Under the pieces are notes generated by a model that ran no database searches, was not told the DNA's origin, and saw only the letters and a program-made list of their open reading frames with translations. A stretch of 64,000 bases of DNA, from positions 124,001-188,000 of the forward strand of contig NZ_JBHRZM010000002.1 in NCBI RefSeq assembly GCF_042649585.1, written 5' to 3'. The translations under genes were made by a program, and so were the position numbers. Below are positions 1 through 8,407 of the stretch, in pieces (position 1 is the first letter of the stretch; every line of letters begins with the position of its first letter). Origin of the DNA: Helicobacter_F equorum. Its GTDB lineage: Bacteria > Campylobacterota > Campylobacteria > Campylobacterales > Helicobacteraceae.

Positions 1-1199
1 ATGTCGTGTCTAATGGCACACGCAATGTGCACACAAGATGTTTCATTGCTTAGGAGATGATTGCCATTATACACGATTCGCGCTAACGCGCCTAAAGAGG
101 TTTTACCACACAGATTTATAGCTTTAGAATCTAATTGTTGTGTCGCATTGTTTATTTGATTAAGGTTATAAGCAAGATTTTCACCATTTTCATAATCCTC
201 CTTACCACCGCAAATAACTACACTAAAACCCTGATTGATATGCCATTTTCCTACCTCATAAAAATGTTCTAAACTCCATTTGCGGAAAGCTGAACTTGCA
301 CCTATAAAAAAAACTGCGTAGCGTTTTGGTAACATAAATTCTTGGATATTGGTAGGATTTAATGTAAGTGTGTATGAAGGGATTAGTATAGTGGGTATTA
401 ATTCTTTTATAAATTCTGCATTTCGATAGAACTCAAAAAAAATACGAGAATCTGCTGGTACAAGAGTATTATATATTGTGTCAAAGCGGAGTTTTAAGCG
501 ATAAGATATATTACTTGTATCGCCAACAGAGGCGATTTTTTGTTTTGCGCAAATAAACTTAGCAAGATTTTCACTAAGGTAATCACGACTAAAAATCGGA
601 TTTATAAGTGTTTGAAATTCAAAAGTGTGTAAATATTTGAGGGTTTTTATGCGGTAAAAAATATTTTTTTGAAATTTTGTCGTATGAATGGGGATAAATT
701 CTATGATATGTGGACTATCAAATTCCGTTACAAGATCTTTATATGCGACATTACCAATAAGGGTAATCTTACCATAATGTGCAGCAAAGAGAGGCAAAAA
801 GTTTCTAAAAAGTAGATAATCACCAATAGCATCCGTTCGGATTATAGCAAGTTTTCTTTGTTTTGTGGGTTTGGTAGTCAGTTTTATACCAAAATCTACA
901 CAATGATATACAAGATGTTTGCAGAATCTAGCGATTTTTCTTAGAATAGAGGTATATGAAGCTCCCATAAAATATGGGATTTGCTCAGATATTGCCATTT
1001 GCATTTGTAGAGAATCTGGGAGGTAAATAAAATCATATTTTTGTGTGGGATGAGAAGTGCGTATTTGTGGAAACTTGACAAATGCGTAAGGGCTAAAGAG
1101 TGTATAAGTTTGCGTATCAGGTGTAACAGCGTGAAGTGTATTAAGAAGTGTTTGTATATCTTTAGTTTTGCAACGATTGCCCAATAAAATATTAAGCAC
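1..1199 (-). CDS. GT9 family glycosyltransferase (ADP-heptose:LPS heptosyltransferase-like), 3' end cut by window edge
   Basis: The reverse strand is open from a GTG at 1199 to the window edge (about 399 codons, no stop). The GT9 signature IRTDAIGDYLLFRNF starts near residue 120, and a late LLSNETSCVHIACA matches the family's SNDTG-x-H donor-site motif, so the likely role is adding a heptose or similar sugar to LPS core in the cytoplasm. GT9 enzymes normally begin at the RTDAIGD motif, so the first ~112 residues are extra and match nothing I recognise; translation may start inside, for example at a Met near residue 80. The GTG overlaps by 8 nt the stop of the frame that extends the upstream transferase when its poly-C tract is one base shorter. 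The heptosyltransferase assignment is family knowledge; acceptor unknown. Confidence 0.8.
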   Translation of the reverse strand, partial: MLNILLGNRCKTKDIQTLLNTLHAVTPDTQTYTLFSPYAFVKFPQIRTSHPTQKYDFIYLPDSLQMQMAISEQIPYFMGASYTSILRKIARFCKHLVYHCVDFGIKLTTKPTKQRKLAIIRTDAIGDYLLFRNFLPLFAAHYGKITLIGNVAYKDLVTEFDSPHIIEFIPIHTTKFQKNIFYRIKTLKYLHTFEFQTLINPIFSRDYLSENLAKFICAKQKIASVGDTSNISYRLKLRFDTIYNTLVPADSRIFFEFYRNAEFIKELIPTILIPSYTLTLNPTNIQEFMLPKRYAVFFIGASSAFRKWSLEHFYEVGKWHINQGFSVVICGGKEDYENGENLAYNLNQINNATQQLDSKAINLCGKTSLGALARIVYNGNHLLSNETSCVHIACAIRHD

Positions 1200-1345
1200 A
1201 ATGCACTTCCAGCATTTCCAAGGCAAGAGGAGAGATAAAAGTCTTAGTGTTGTGAGTGTAAGTAGCGTAATGTAAGTATGTTATAAGTAGATATGCTTGT
1301 TTGAGTTCTTCCCAAAAAAGATATGGATATAGAAGAAGCTCTACA

Positions 1346-3208
1346 TTATCCCCCCCCCCCTATTAGAGACATATAGGTTTTGATATATTGTTTGCTTACA
1401 AGATCTTGTGCAAATGCACGCACTACGCTTTTCCGTGCATTGTAGCTAATAGAGGCATAGTCATCGGATTCTAGATTTAGTATCCATTCTATTCCTTGTG
1501 CAAGATCCTTGCTGTCATGAGATCTTGCAAGATAGCCATTAGATTTATGATGTATCATATCACAATTACCACCGATATCAAACGCCACAACCGGTGTGCC
1601 ACAAGCAAGGGATTCCATAATAGTATTACTAAGATTTTCGGCTAAGGAAGGAGTGATAAAAACATCACATGCATTATAGGCAAGGTTTAGAGTTGTATCA
1701 TCATGCAACATACCTAAAAAATGTGTTTTGATACCGGCAATTTCTTTTTCTTGCGAGGATTTGCCAAATATAATAATTTGTATATTTGTTTTGAGTGTTT
1801 TTGGAAGTATGGATAAAGCTTTTTTGAGATAAGTAAAACCTTTGCGATCTACTGCATCGCCCCCAATCGCACCAAACCCTATAATATACGAATAATTGGT
1901 AGTAAAGAATAGTTTTGCAATATGCGCACCTATTACCCCCCCCCCTAGTAGTTTGTAGTAGGCTTGTGTATAATCTTTGGCGATTTTTGGTGCATCAAAT
2001 TTTTGCACGATGCTAGTTCTAGCATTTTGTGAAATTTGTGTATAACTTGCAGAATCTAAGTCCAAAACCCATTGAATTCCATTTTTGAGATCATCTGTAT
2101 CAAAGGCTTTTGCAAGATACCCATTATGTTTGTGCGTGACAATATCCTTTAGTCCTGTAGTATCAAACGCCACAACCGGTGTGCCACATGCAAGAGATTC
2201 ACTTGCAGTTTGCCCAAAGGATTCTGCATGGCTTGGAACAACCATTACATCACAAGCACTATACAGAAGGCGCAATGATATGTCATCGTGTAAAAATCCT
2301 ACAAAATGTGTTTCTATTCCTGCTATTTTTTCCCCTTCACTTGTTCCAAAGACAAGTAAAACAAGAGAATGTTTATTTGGTATAGAGTCTAGAGCATTTT
2401 TAAGCTCATTATAACCTTTTCGAGGAGTAGATGTAGCACCAATGGCACCAAAGGCAATAAACTTTTTAGGTTTTTGTAGATGCAATAAGTCTCGAGCAAG
2501 AGGTTTTGCGATAGGTGCATAGGTATCAGTATCAATAGGATTTGGTAAATTGATGATTGGTTTATCACCTAAAAGCACACTTTGTTTGGCGCAATCAGCA
2601 ATCCAGCGACTAAGCCCATTGATTGTCAAGTTTTGGATTTTTTTGTATGCATTATGTTTGTGTTTAAAGGTAAAAAAACTAATGTCGTAGGGATTTGTTG
2701 CGTGTAAAAGTGGGCATTTTTTGCAATGAGTGCTAACCCCTATACAGGCGGCTGCCACTACGTGGCAGCCGCCTGTATAGGGGTTAGCATCATGCAAACT
2801 CCATATCATCGGAATATTAAGCTTAGAGATAGCAAGTAAATCATCAGCATTCATAAAACCAGATTCTATCCAATGTAGATGGATAACATCAGGTTTTAGC
2901 TTCATGATAGTGTTTAGCAATAGTCTATTGTGTGGTGGGAAACAAGCAAGATTTGGTGAAAAAATATCTTTGTGGCGTTTGGGATACAACATAAGCGGTA
3001 ATGACGCAAGAGCAGGTCGAAGTTTTTCAATAATCTTTTGAAATTTAGTTTTAGCTAAGCGTAGAGTTTGCACACAATCACTTGTTTTGTTTTGCACAAG
3101 CAAAATAGAATCTACCCCATTTTGTAGTAATGCAGTGTGCAAACGCACACACGCTCTCCCAGCACCGCCATTATCACTTGTGCTAAGGTGCAAAACTCTT
3201 AATGCCAT
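1346..3208 (-). CDS. GT4 glycosyltransferase with two tandem C-terminal donor domains, phase-variable
   Basis: 620 residues, start ATG preceded by AGGAG. The N-terminal acceptor domain (about 1-245) starts LHLSTSDNGGAGRA and contains WSLHD and a Cys-rich patch (TGGCH...HCKKCP) seen in colanic-acid-type GT4 enzymes. A first donor-binding domain (about 246-421) carries FGAIGA, SHAESFGQTASESLACGTP and ends in GGG. A second, clearly homologous donor domain (about 436-616) carries FGAIGG, PSLAENLSNTIMESLACGTP and ends in GGGG. A normal GT4 has one such domain, about 400 residues in all. Both GGG runs are long poly-G tracts, so length changes should switch products. The second copy has ENLSN where the first has ESFGQ, so only the first keeps the usual E-x-F-G motif. 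Probable surface glycan synthesis; sugar unknown. Confidence 0.85.
   Translation of the reverse strand: MALRVLHLSTSDNGGAGRACVRLHTALLQNGVDSILLVQNKTSDCVQTLRLAKTKFQKIIEKLRPALASLPLMLYPKRHKDIFSPNLACFPPHNRLLLNTIMKLKPDVIHLHWIESGFMNADDLLAISKLNIPMIWSLHDANPYTGGCHVVAAACIGVSTHCKKCPLLHATNPYDISFFTFKHKHNAYKKIQNLTINGLSRWIADCAKQSVLLGDKPIINLPNPIDTDTYAPIAKPLARDLLHLQKPKKFIAFGAIGATSTPRKGYNELKNALDSIPNKHSLVLLVFGTSEGEKIAGIETHFVGFLHDDISLRLLYSACDVMVVPSHAESFGQTASESLACGTPVVAFDTTGLKDIVTHKHNGYLAKAFDTDDLKNGIQWVLDLDSASYTQISQNARTSIVQKFDAPKIAKDYTQAYYKLLGGGVIGAHIAKLFFTTNYSYIIGFGAIGGDAVDRKGFTYLKKALSILPKTLKTNIQIIIFGKSSQEKEIAGIKTHFLGMLHDDTTLNLAYNACDVFITPSLAENLSNTIMESLACGTPVVAFDIGGNCDMIHHKSNGYLARSHDSKDLAQGIEWILNLESDDYASISYNARKSVVRAFAQDLVSKQYIKTYMSLIGGGG
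1350..1360 (-). repeat. Poly-C tract of 11 (poly-G on the coding strand) at 3' end of the GT4 gene
   Basis: Eleven C on the + strand. With 11 the coding frame reads I-G-G-G-G then TAA at once. With 10 (or 13) the frame continues about 52 codons to a stop at 1192-1194, giving a tail that includes YPYLFWEELKQAYLL and overlaps the GTG of the next gene. With 12 it stops two codons later. Such tracts slip during replication in Helicobacter and Campylobacter. Confidence 0.85.
1576..1603 (+). repeat. 28-bp direct repeat, copy 1
   Basis: Identical over 28 bp to 2161-2188 and similar over 40 bp with two mismatches. It encodes the donor-domain motif CGTPVVAFD in both copies. The spacing is 585 bp, exactly 195 codons. 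Confidence 0.9.
1936..1945 (-). repeat. Poly-C tract of 10 (poly-G on the coding strand) between the two donor domains
   Basis: Ten C on the + strand, encoding residues 422-424 (GGG). At 10 the frame reads through into the second donor domain. At 9 it gives L-L-G-G-G followed at once by TAA, a normal-length one-donor GT4. At 11 it enters a wrong frame. The tract is therefore a predicted three-state switch. Confidence 0.85.
2161..2188 (+). repeat. 28-bp direct repeat, copy 2
   Basis: Partner of 1576-1603. Recombination between the copies would remove 585 bp without changing frame and leave a GT4 of 425 residues with one donor domain. Confidence 0.9.
2732..2788. repeat. Perfect 27-bp inverted repeat with 3-nt loop inside the GT4 coding sequence
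   Basis: Left arm 2732-2758, loop tac 2759-2761, right arm 2762-2788, no mismatch. It covers codons 141-159, encoding NPYTGGCH on one arm and VAAACIGVS on the other. The arms are GC-rich compared with the surroundings. Confidence 0.95.
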
Positions 3209-3275
3209 GCCACTCCTAAATGTCTAAGATTCTTATATGAGATCGCAATTATAAACTAAATGCTTTAAAGGAATG

Positions 3276-5156
3276 TTAAAGTCCTACTGCCAACGCTATG
3301 AAATATCCTATAAACGCACACACATACGCCACAATACTTGTAAAAACAAAAAGCATTGCACTATAGCGCCACCCCCCCGCTTCCTTGGTAAAGACAATAG
3401 TTGCAGCAAGGCATGGATTATAAAACATCACAAACAAAATAAAGGCTATCGCGCTAGGAAAGCTCACATTTGCCCTAATAGCTTCTTGTAAGCTTGCGCT
3501 TTCTTCATCAAGTCCTTCTCCCAATGCATAGAGCACACCCATAGAAGATACAACAACTTCTTTTGCCGCCAAACCATTTAGGAGACTAACGCATAACCGC
3601 CAATCAAAATTCATAGGTGTAAAAATAGGCGTGATTGCTTCACCAATCTTTCCTAAAAAGCTTTGCTCCAAAAGCTTAGATTCGAGTTCTTTTTGTAGTG
3701 AATCTTGTATTTCTTGCGAATGTGCGAGTGTGATTTGTGCTTCATACGAATCTATGAGTGCAGAATCTTTTGGATAGTTAGTCCCAAACCAAATCAGTAT
3801 CGATGCAATCAAGATGAAGCCACCAGCTTTTTTGAGATACATTTTTGCTTTGTTTAGAACACTAAGTGCTACGAGCTTAAAGCTTGGGAGTCGGTATTTT
3901 GGGATTTCCATGACAAATGGCTCACTTTTGCCCTTAAAAATACTAAGACGCAAGACTTTAGCGCTCACAAGTCCTATAATTGCTCCCAAAATATAAATAC
4001 CAAATAACACACTCCCAGCGACATTGGCACTAAAAAATATACCAACAAAGAGCGTGTAAATGGGTAATCTCGCACTACAACTCATAAAATTGATAATAAA
4101 AAGTGTGAGTAACTTATCTATAGGGTTTTTTAGTGTGCGAGTTGCCATAAACGCTGGGACCGAACAGCCAAAGCCACTCACAAGGGGTATGAAGCTTTTA
4201 CCATGCAAACCAAAGTGTCGCAAGATTCCATCAAGGAGATAGGACACACGCGCCATATAACCTGTGCTCTCCAAAAATACAATACCCAAAAAAAGTATAA
4301 GGATATGTGGCAAAAAGCTTAGCACCGCACCCACTCCTGAAAGTATCCCATCACCTAGCAATGACCCAAATTCAGGATAAGGTATAGAATCCTTAAGGGT
4401 TTGTGCGAGAAAATTTATACTAGATTCAATCCATATTTTTGGATATTCACCAAGACTAAATGTTAGCTGAAAAATACACCACATAAATACCAAAAAAATA
4501 GGTAACCCCAAGATTTTATGAAGCAAAAGAGAATCTAGCTTTTGGGTGAAGTTTGTGGTAGTGTTTTGTGTGGTGCAAGCTTTTGCCAAAGTTAGAGCTT
4601 GAGTGCTTGCATGATGAGAATCTAATGTCGCAAATGTGCGTTGTGCGTCGTTAGATTGGTCGCGCGTAAAAGTGTGGATAATGCTTTCTAAAAGCTCTGT
4701 GATATTGTGTTTGTGTTTAACGCTTATTGTGATACATTCTATGCCAAGTTTTTGGCTTAGGAGTTGCGTATCTAGTGTGAGATTTTCCCTTTGTGCTTCA
4801 TCACTCATATTAAGAGCAAGTAGCATTTTGTGATTAAGTGTTAGAAGTTGGAGACTTAGAGCGAGGTTACGTGCAAGATTTGTAGAATCTAACACATTAA
4901 CGATAAGATCATAATGGCTATTGTGTAAAAAATTTGTTGTGATAGATTCTTCAAGAGAATAGTCATTAAGACTATAAAGACCAGGTAAATCAATAAAGTG
5001 TAGCGTGTAGTCTTTGTATGTGATAGTAGTTTGTGTTTTTTCTATGGTTACTCCACTAAAGTTACCTACTTTAAGATTAGCACCCGATATGGTATTAATG
5101 AGCGAGCTTTTGCCAACATTTGGTTGTCCCACAAGTGCAATGGTGAGTGTTTGCAT
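3276..5156 (-). CDS. feoB: Ferrous iron transport protein B (FeoB)
   Basis: Inner-membrane Fe(II) transporter with an N-terminal GTPase. G1 is GQPNVGKS (10-17), G2 Thr is in NFSGVTIE (37), G3 is DLPG (56-59) and G4 is NMSD (116-119). The later part holds the two gate regions and many membrane spans. At 626 residues it is shorter than the ~770-residue E. coli protein but fits epsilon-proteobacterial versions as I know them. No feoA lies next to it. It is probably transcribed alone: the intergenic region upstream (5157-5372) is short and AT-rich, and the next gene runs the other way. A G7 run codes part of the conserved GGW near the C-terminus. Confidence 0.96.
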   Translation of the reverse strand: MQTLTIALVGQPNVGKSSLINTISGANLKVGNFSGVTIEKTQTTITYKDYTLHFIDLPGLYSLNDYSLEESITTNFLHNSHYDLIVNVLDSTNLARNLALSLQLLTLNHKMLLALNMSDEAQRENLTLDTQLLSQKLGIECITISVKHKHNITELLESIIHTFTRDQSNDAQRTFATLDSHHASTQALTLAKACTTQNTTTNFTQKLDSLLLHKILGLPIFLVFMWCIFQLTFSLGEYPKIWIESSINFLAQTLKDSIPYPEFGSLLGDGILSGVGAVLSFLPHILILFLGIVFLESTGYMARVSYLLDGILRHFGLHGKSFIPLVSGFGCSVPAFMATRTLKNPIDKLLTLFIINFMSCSARLPIYTLFVGIFFSANVAGSVLFGIYILGAIIGLVSAKVLRLSIFKGKSEPFVMEIPKYRLPSFKLVALSVLNKAKMYLKKAGGFILIASILIWFGTNYPKDSALIDSYEAQITLAHSQEIQDSLQKELESKLLEQSFLGKIGEAITPIFTPMNFDWRLCVSLLNGLAAKEVVVSSMGVLYALGEGLDEESASLQEAIRANVSFPSAIAFILFVMFYNPCLAATIVFTKEAGGWRYSAMLFVFTSIVAYVCAFIGYFIALAVGL

Positions 5157-5337
5157 ATCTTTCCTTACAAAATTTGTGGGGGATTATAGCACACAAAGAT
5201 AATATAGGAATTATTATTATTTTAATTATTGAGAAGTTGTTTGTGCTTTTAAGCTGAGTCGTGTAAAAATACTCTACAATTTTGTAATGACGCAAAGTTT
5301 TTTACTTTAAAAAAGTCTTAACTCTACAGAATTTTGC

Positions 5338-5343
5338 TAGAAT
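5338..5343 (+). promoter_or_regulatory. Probable -10 element (TAGAAT) for the HdeD-like gene
   Basis: TTGCTAGAAT about 30 nt ahead of the start at 5373, with AAGGAA as ribosome-binding site. No convincing -35, which is usual for Helicobacter. Confidence 0.45.
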
Positions 5344-5372
5344 AAATCTAGTTTTACATTCAAGGAAATACA

Positions 5373-5888
5373 ATGAGAACACAAATTATTAGTATGTTGT
5401 GGCTTTTATGTAGCATATGTGTGATTATGCTTGGGGTGATATGTATGATTTTCCCTGATAGGACAATGCTTACACTAAGTTATTTTGCTGCACTTTTGAT
5501 GTGTGCAATGGGAGTTGTGTCTATTTATTATTTTTTTCAGAGCCTTTATAGACCGCGTTGGGTGCTTTTTGATGGGATTGTGTCTATCGTTTTGGCGTTT
5601 ATTTTACTTTTTGGCAATGAACAAATAGGGGAGAGTTTTATTCCTTTAGTGATCGCATTTTGGGTGCTTTTTAAGGGTATAATATGGATTATTCTTGCAT
5701 TTACGATGCGTGCGATGAGTCGTAATGCCTTTAGTTCCGTGATGGTTTTGGGTGTGATTTGCGTGATTTTGGGACTTATATTTATACGATTCCCAGAAAT
5801 TCTAGCCTTTTTATTGAGTTTTGCTGTAGGATTGACACTCATCGTATGTGGTGTAGTAAGTGTGGTATTCTGGAAAAGCTTTAGGTAG
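5373..5888 (+). CDS. HdeD-like (DUF308) membrane protein
   Basis: 171 residues, almost all hydrophobic, in about six membrane spans separated by short basic or polar loops, with paired segments such as GVICMIFPD and GLIFIRFPE that repeat the DUF308 pattern (G-x-x-x-x-x-x-P). E. coli HdeD, the family's named member, is linked to acid stress, but the biochemical role of the family is unknown. It sits 11 bp before hemD and probably shares its transcript. Start chosen from AAGGAAATACA-ATG. Confidence 0.75.
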   Translation: MRTQIISMLWLLCSICVIMLGVICMIFPDRTMLTLSYFAALLMCAMGVVSIYYFFQSLYRPRWVLFDGIVSIVLAFILLFGNEQIGESFIPLVIAFWVLFKGIIWIILAFTMRAMSRNAFSSVMVLGVICVILGLIFIRFPEILAFLLSFAVGLTLIVCGVVSVVFWKSFR

Positions 5889-5899
5889 GGCAAACTAAC

Positions 5900-6568
5900 A
5901 TGAGAGAGATTGTGCTTGTGGGGACGCGTCCTAGCAAAGAAGTAAGGAGCTTAATTGTAAGTGGGATTCGTTTTGAGGAGATTCCTAGTGATGTATTAGT
6001 GGGGAGAGATAGCCTTATTTTTACCTCTCGTTATGCAATTGCAGCACTTGCACAATGTACTCAAGATAACCCAGCACTTGCACAATGGCAAGAAATGCCA
6101 AGCTATGTGATAGGTGGCAGTAGCGCAAAAGAATTGCAAAAATATGGTGCAAATATTGCATTTATTGGAAGTGATGCGCATGGATCAAACTTTGCAAAAG
6201 ATCTTGTGCAACTTCTAAAGGGTAAAGCACCACTTTATATGCGTGCACAGCATATTGTTTCACAACTTAATGAAATATTACTAGAAGCATATATTGATCT
6301 TAAAGAGTGCATTGCATACGCTAATGAACCACTGCAACTTGATTCTGCGCTTAAGCCAGAGAGTAATAGTATTTTAATATTTACAGCCCCAAGTTCATTT
6401 ATGGCGTTTAAGCAAAATTTTGGTTGGGATCCAAATTATGTAGCGGTAGCCATTGGTATGACCACTTTTAGTGCGTTTGATCCTGAAGTTATGGCATTTG
6501 TAAGTCCCACACAGAGTATCGATGGTTGCATAGAGCTTGCTAGAGATTTGGCACAAAAAATACCATAA
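5900..6568 (+). CDS. hemD: Uroporphyrinogen-III synthase
   Basis: 222 residues, the usual length for HemD. It would cyclise hydroxymethylbilane to uroporphyrinogen III in haem synthesis in the cytoplasm. The sequence is poorly conserved in this family; recognisable are the N-terminal VLVGTRPS, the IFTSRYAI segment, the mid YVIGGSSAKEL and the late ILIFTAPSSFMAF and AIGMTTFSAF, which match the two alternating halves. It follows the HdeD-like gene by 11 bp and converges on an outer-membrane-protein gene with 3 bp between stops. Confidence 0.85.
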   Translation: MREIVLVGTRPSKEVRSLIVSGIRFEEIPSDVLVGRDSLIFTSRYAIAALAQCTQDNPALAQWQEMPSYVIGGSSAKELQKYGANIAFIGSDAHGSNFAKDLVQLLKGKAPLYMRAQHIVSQLNEILLEAYIDLKECIAYANEPLQLDSALKPESNSILIFTAPSSFMAFKQNFGWDPNYVAVAIGMTTFSAFDPEVMAFVSPTQSIDGCIELARDLAQKIP

Positions 6569-6571
6569 TTT

Positions 6572-7843
6572 TTAGAATGCAAGTTTTACACCTAGATTCA
6601 CTGCTGTGGTGTGTGGATAATACATCGTATCTCCGCCGTGAGTATTTAGGACATTAAGCAAGAGTGAAGAGTGTTCACTTGTGCCAAATTCTAATAAAAC
6701 ATTTACTTCATTGACACGATCATAAGATCCTTGTATCCTATTCAATAAAGCCATTGAGTAGGGATTATGGAATCTTGTGCTACCATAAACAAGTGCTAGA
6801 GAGATTCTATCAATGCTAAAATTTATTTTTCCAAACGCAAGTGCGACATCACTACCTAGCAAAAATGCCTTACCACCCCACATAAAAAATGGACTGACGT
6901 TATTCCCAATGATATTAAGACTACCTATACCATTTGTGCCACTCATTATGTAGCCTCCACTTACTTCTAGACCATTGCGCATATTTTCGATAAAATCCTT
7001 GACACCAAGAAAGGCTCGTATATCAAACACAAATCCATTTCCTGCTATCTTGTTAACTAGGCTTCTTGATCCCTCAAAACTTGTTGTAAAGTTTGTGCTT
7101 ACACCCATATAGGAATTAGAAACTTCATATTTGAGTGAGGCTTTGAATCCAACTGCATTGAATATAGATGGCGTAAAGATTCCATACACTTTAAGAGATA
7201 AAAGATCCCAAAGCGTGTGCTGAATGCTTACATTTGTGAGACCTGTATTGGTATATGGATTTATGGCATACATACCTGTCATTTTGTTGTATTGCACATA
7301 ACCACTTGATTTTGCCCAAAACACTTCAATAAGGGTGTTTTCTAAGGATTTGTTACGGATATAAACCCCATCAATAAGGCGATCTGCCCATTCACTTTTA
7401 GCAAAAATTCTCCCTGTTCGCACACTTGTATCACCATCAAAATATTCTAAATATGATTGCCCAAGCATAGCGCGATAGTTAGAATAAAAATCTTTTGACG
7501 CATCACCTACGGATCCTGTCCGATTTGGTGAATTGCTATCATTAAGCCATACAGAGTTTTCATTTGCCTCAAAAAAAGCTTGTGCAGCACGAAAACTAAC
7601 CATAAAACGCCAAGTTTTATAGAATCCTGATCGATATGCCAAACCTATACTACCTGCTACATAGCCATTGTTATTAAGATCACTTCCAGTATTTGGGACA
7701 AGTCCCACACCACTTATACTAGTGTTGGAGCCATATAGCACGACATCACCATTTGAGATGCCATTTTGGAGAGCTTCATCGATTGTGTCATATGCTAGAG
7801 CAGAGCCTATATATATTAGAGAGTAAAAAAATTTTTTTATCAT
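6572..7843 (-). CDS. Helicobacter outer-membrane protein (porin-like, Hof-type)
   Basis: 423 residues. A signal peptide covers about 1-17 and is cut before YDTIDEAL. The mature start DEALQNGISNGDVVLYG is typical of Campylobacterota OprD-like porins, followed by alternating aromatic and polar beta-strand segments and a terminal Phe (GVKLAF) that suits BAM-dependent assembly. It probably forms a beta-barrel in the outer membrane; substrate unknown. Two more proteins of the same general kind lie at 13773 and 48055. A stand-alone gene with ATG at 7843 and a weak AAGGAC site. Confidence 0.8.
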   Translation of the reverse strand: MIKKFFYSLIYIGSALAYDTIDEALQNGISNGDVVLYGSNTSISGVGLVPNTGSDLNNNGYVAGSIGLAYRSGFYKTWRFMVSFRAAQAFFEANENSVWLNDSNSPNRTGSVGDASKDFYSNYRAMLGQSYLEYFDGDTSVRTGRIFAKSEWADRLIDGVYIRNKSLENTLIEVFWAKSSGYVQYNKMTGMYAINPYTNTGLTNVSIQHTLWDLLSLKVYGIFTPSIFNAVGFKASLKYEVSNSYMGVSTNFTTSFEGSRSLVNKIAGNGFVFDIRAFLGVKDFIENMRNGLEVSGGYIMSGTNGIGSLNIIGNNVSPFFMWGGKAFLLGSDVALAFGKINFSIDRISLALVYGSTRFHNPYSMALLNRIQGSYDRVNEVNVLLEFGTSEHSSLLLNVLNTHGGDTMYYPHTTAVNLGVKLAF

Positions 7844-7936
7844 TTATGTCCTTAGATTCTCTTCCGATTTATGCGTGTGTAAAATCGGTTTTTGCATAAA
7901 AAGCTAAATAGTTATTATACAGCAAGGAGTGTGCTT

Positions 7937-8407
7937 ATGATTCATATTGTGCTTGTTGAGCCACAGATTCCACAAAATACAGGTAACATTGGGCGTTTGT
8001 GTGTCGCTACCGCATCTATGTTGCATCTTATAAAGCCTTTGGGTTTTCGCACGACACAAAAGGAGTTAAAGCGTGCAGGGCTTGATTATTGGCAGCATTT
8101 GGAAGTTAGAGAATGGGAAAATCTCACGCATTTTTGGGATAACTATCCAGTGGATTCAATACATCATTTTTTCTTTAGCACTAAAGCCAAACAGATGCAT
8201 TATGAGGCAAACTTTGAGGGCGATTGTTATGTATATTTTGGGCGTGAAGATGCCGGATTAGATGAAAATATCTTGCATACTTTTTCTTCACAAACTTATA
8301 GATTGCCTATGGTGCCTATAGCTCGTAGTTTGAATCTTGCTACTTGTGTTGGTGCGGTGTTGTATGAGGCATTGCGACAGACTAAAGATTTTGAGACATT
8401 GTGTTAG
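7937..8407 (+). CDS. trmL: tRNA (cytidine(34)-2'-O)-methyltransferase, SPOUT family
   Basis: 156 residues from ATG 7937, chosen because AAGGAG stands 7 nt ahead; an earlier in-frame Met at 7892 lacks a site. The TrmL pattern is complete: EPQIPQNTGNIGRLC near the start, YFGREDAGL in the middle, and VPIARSLNLATCVGAVLYEA at the end, which form the knotted SAM pocket. It would 2'-O-methylate the wobble base of tRNA-Leu isoacceptors. Its last 4 bp overlap the 3' end of the convergent ftsW. Confidence 0.92.
   Translation: MIHIVLVEPQIPQNTGNIGRLCVATASMLHLIKPLGFRTTQKELKRAGLDYWQHLEVREWENLTHFWDNYPVDSIHHFFFSTKAKQMHYEANFEGDCYVYFGREDAGLDENILHTFSSQTYRLPMVPIARSLNLATCVGAVLYEALRQTKDFETLC

Noticed and set aside
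941..1201. 86-codon reverse frame near the left edge
   Set aside because: It is out of frame with the much longer GT9 frame, which carries clear motifs.
2085..2414. 109-codon forward open frame opposite the GT4 gene
   Set aside because: It is the antisense of conserved donor-domain codons and has no ribosome-binding site or family match.
3372..3378. G7 run in feoB as a possible phase-variation tract
   Set aside because: Seven bases is short for slippage and the run codes the conserved GGW of FeoB, so it is explained by protein constraint.
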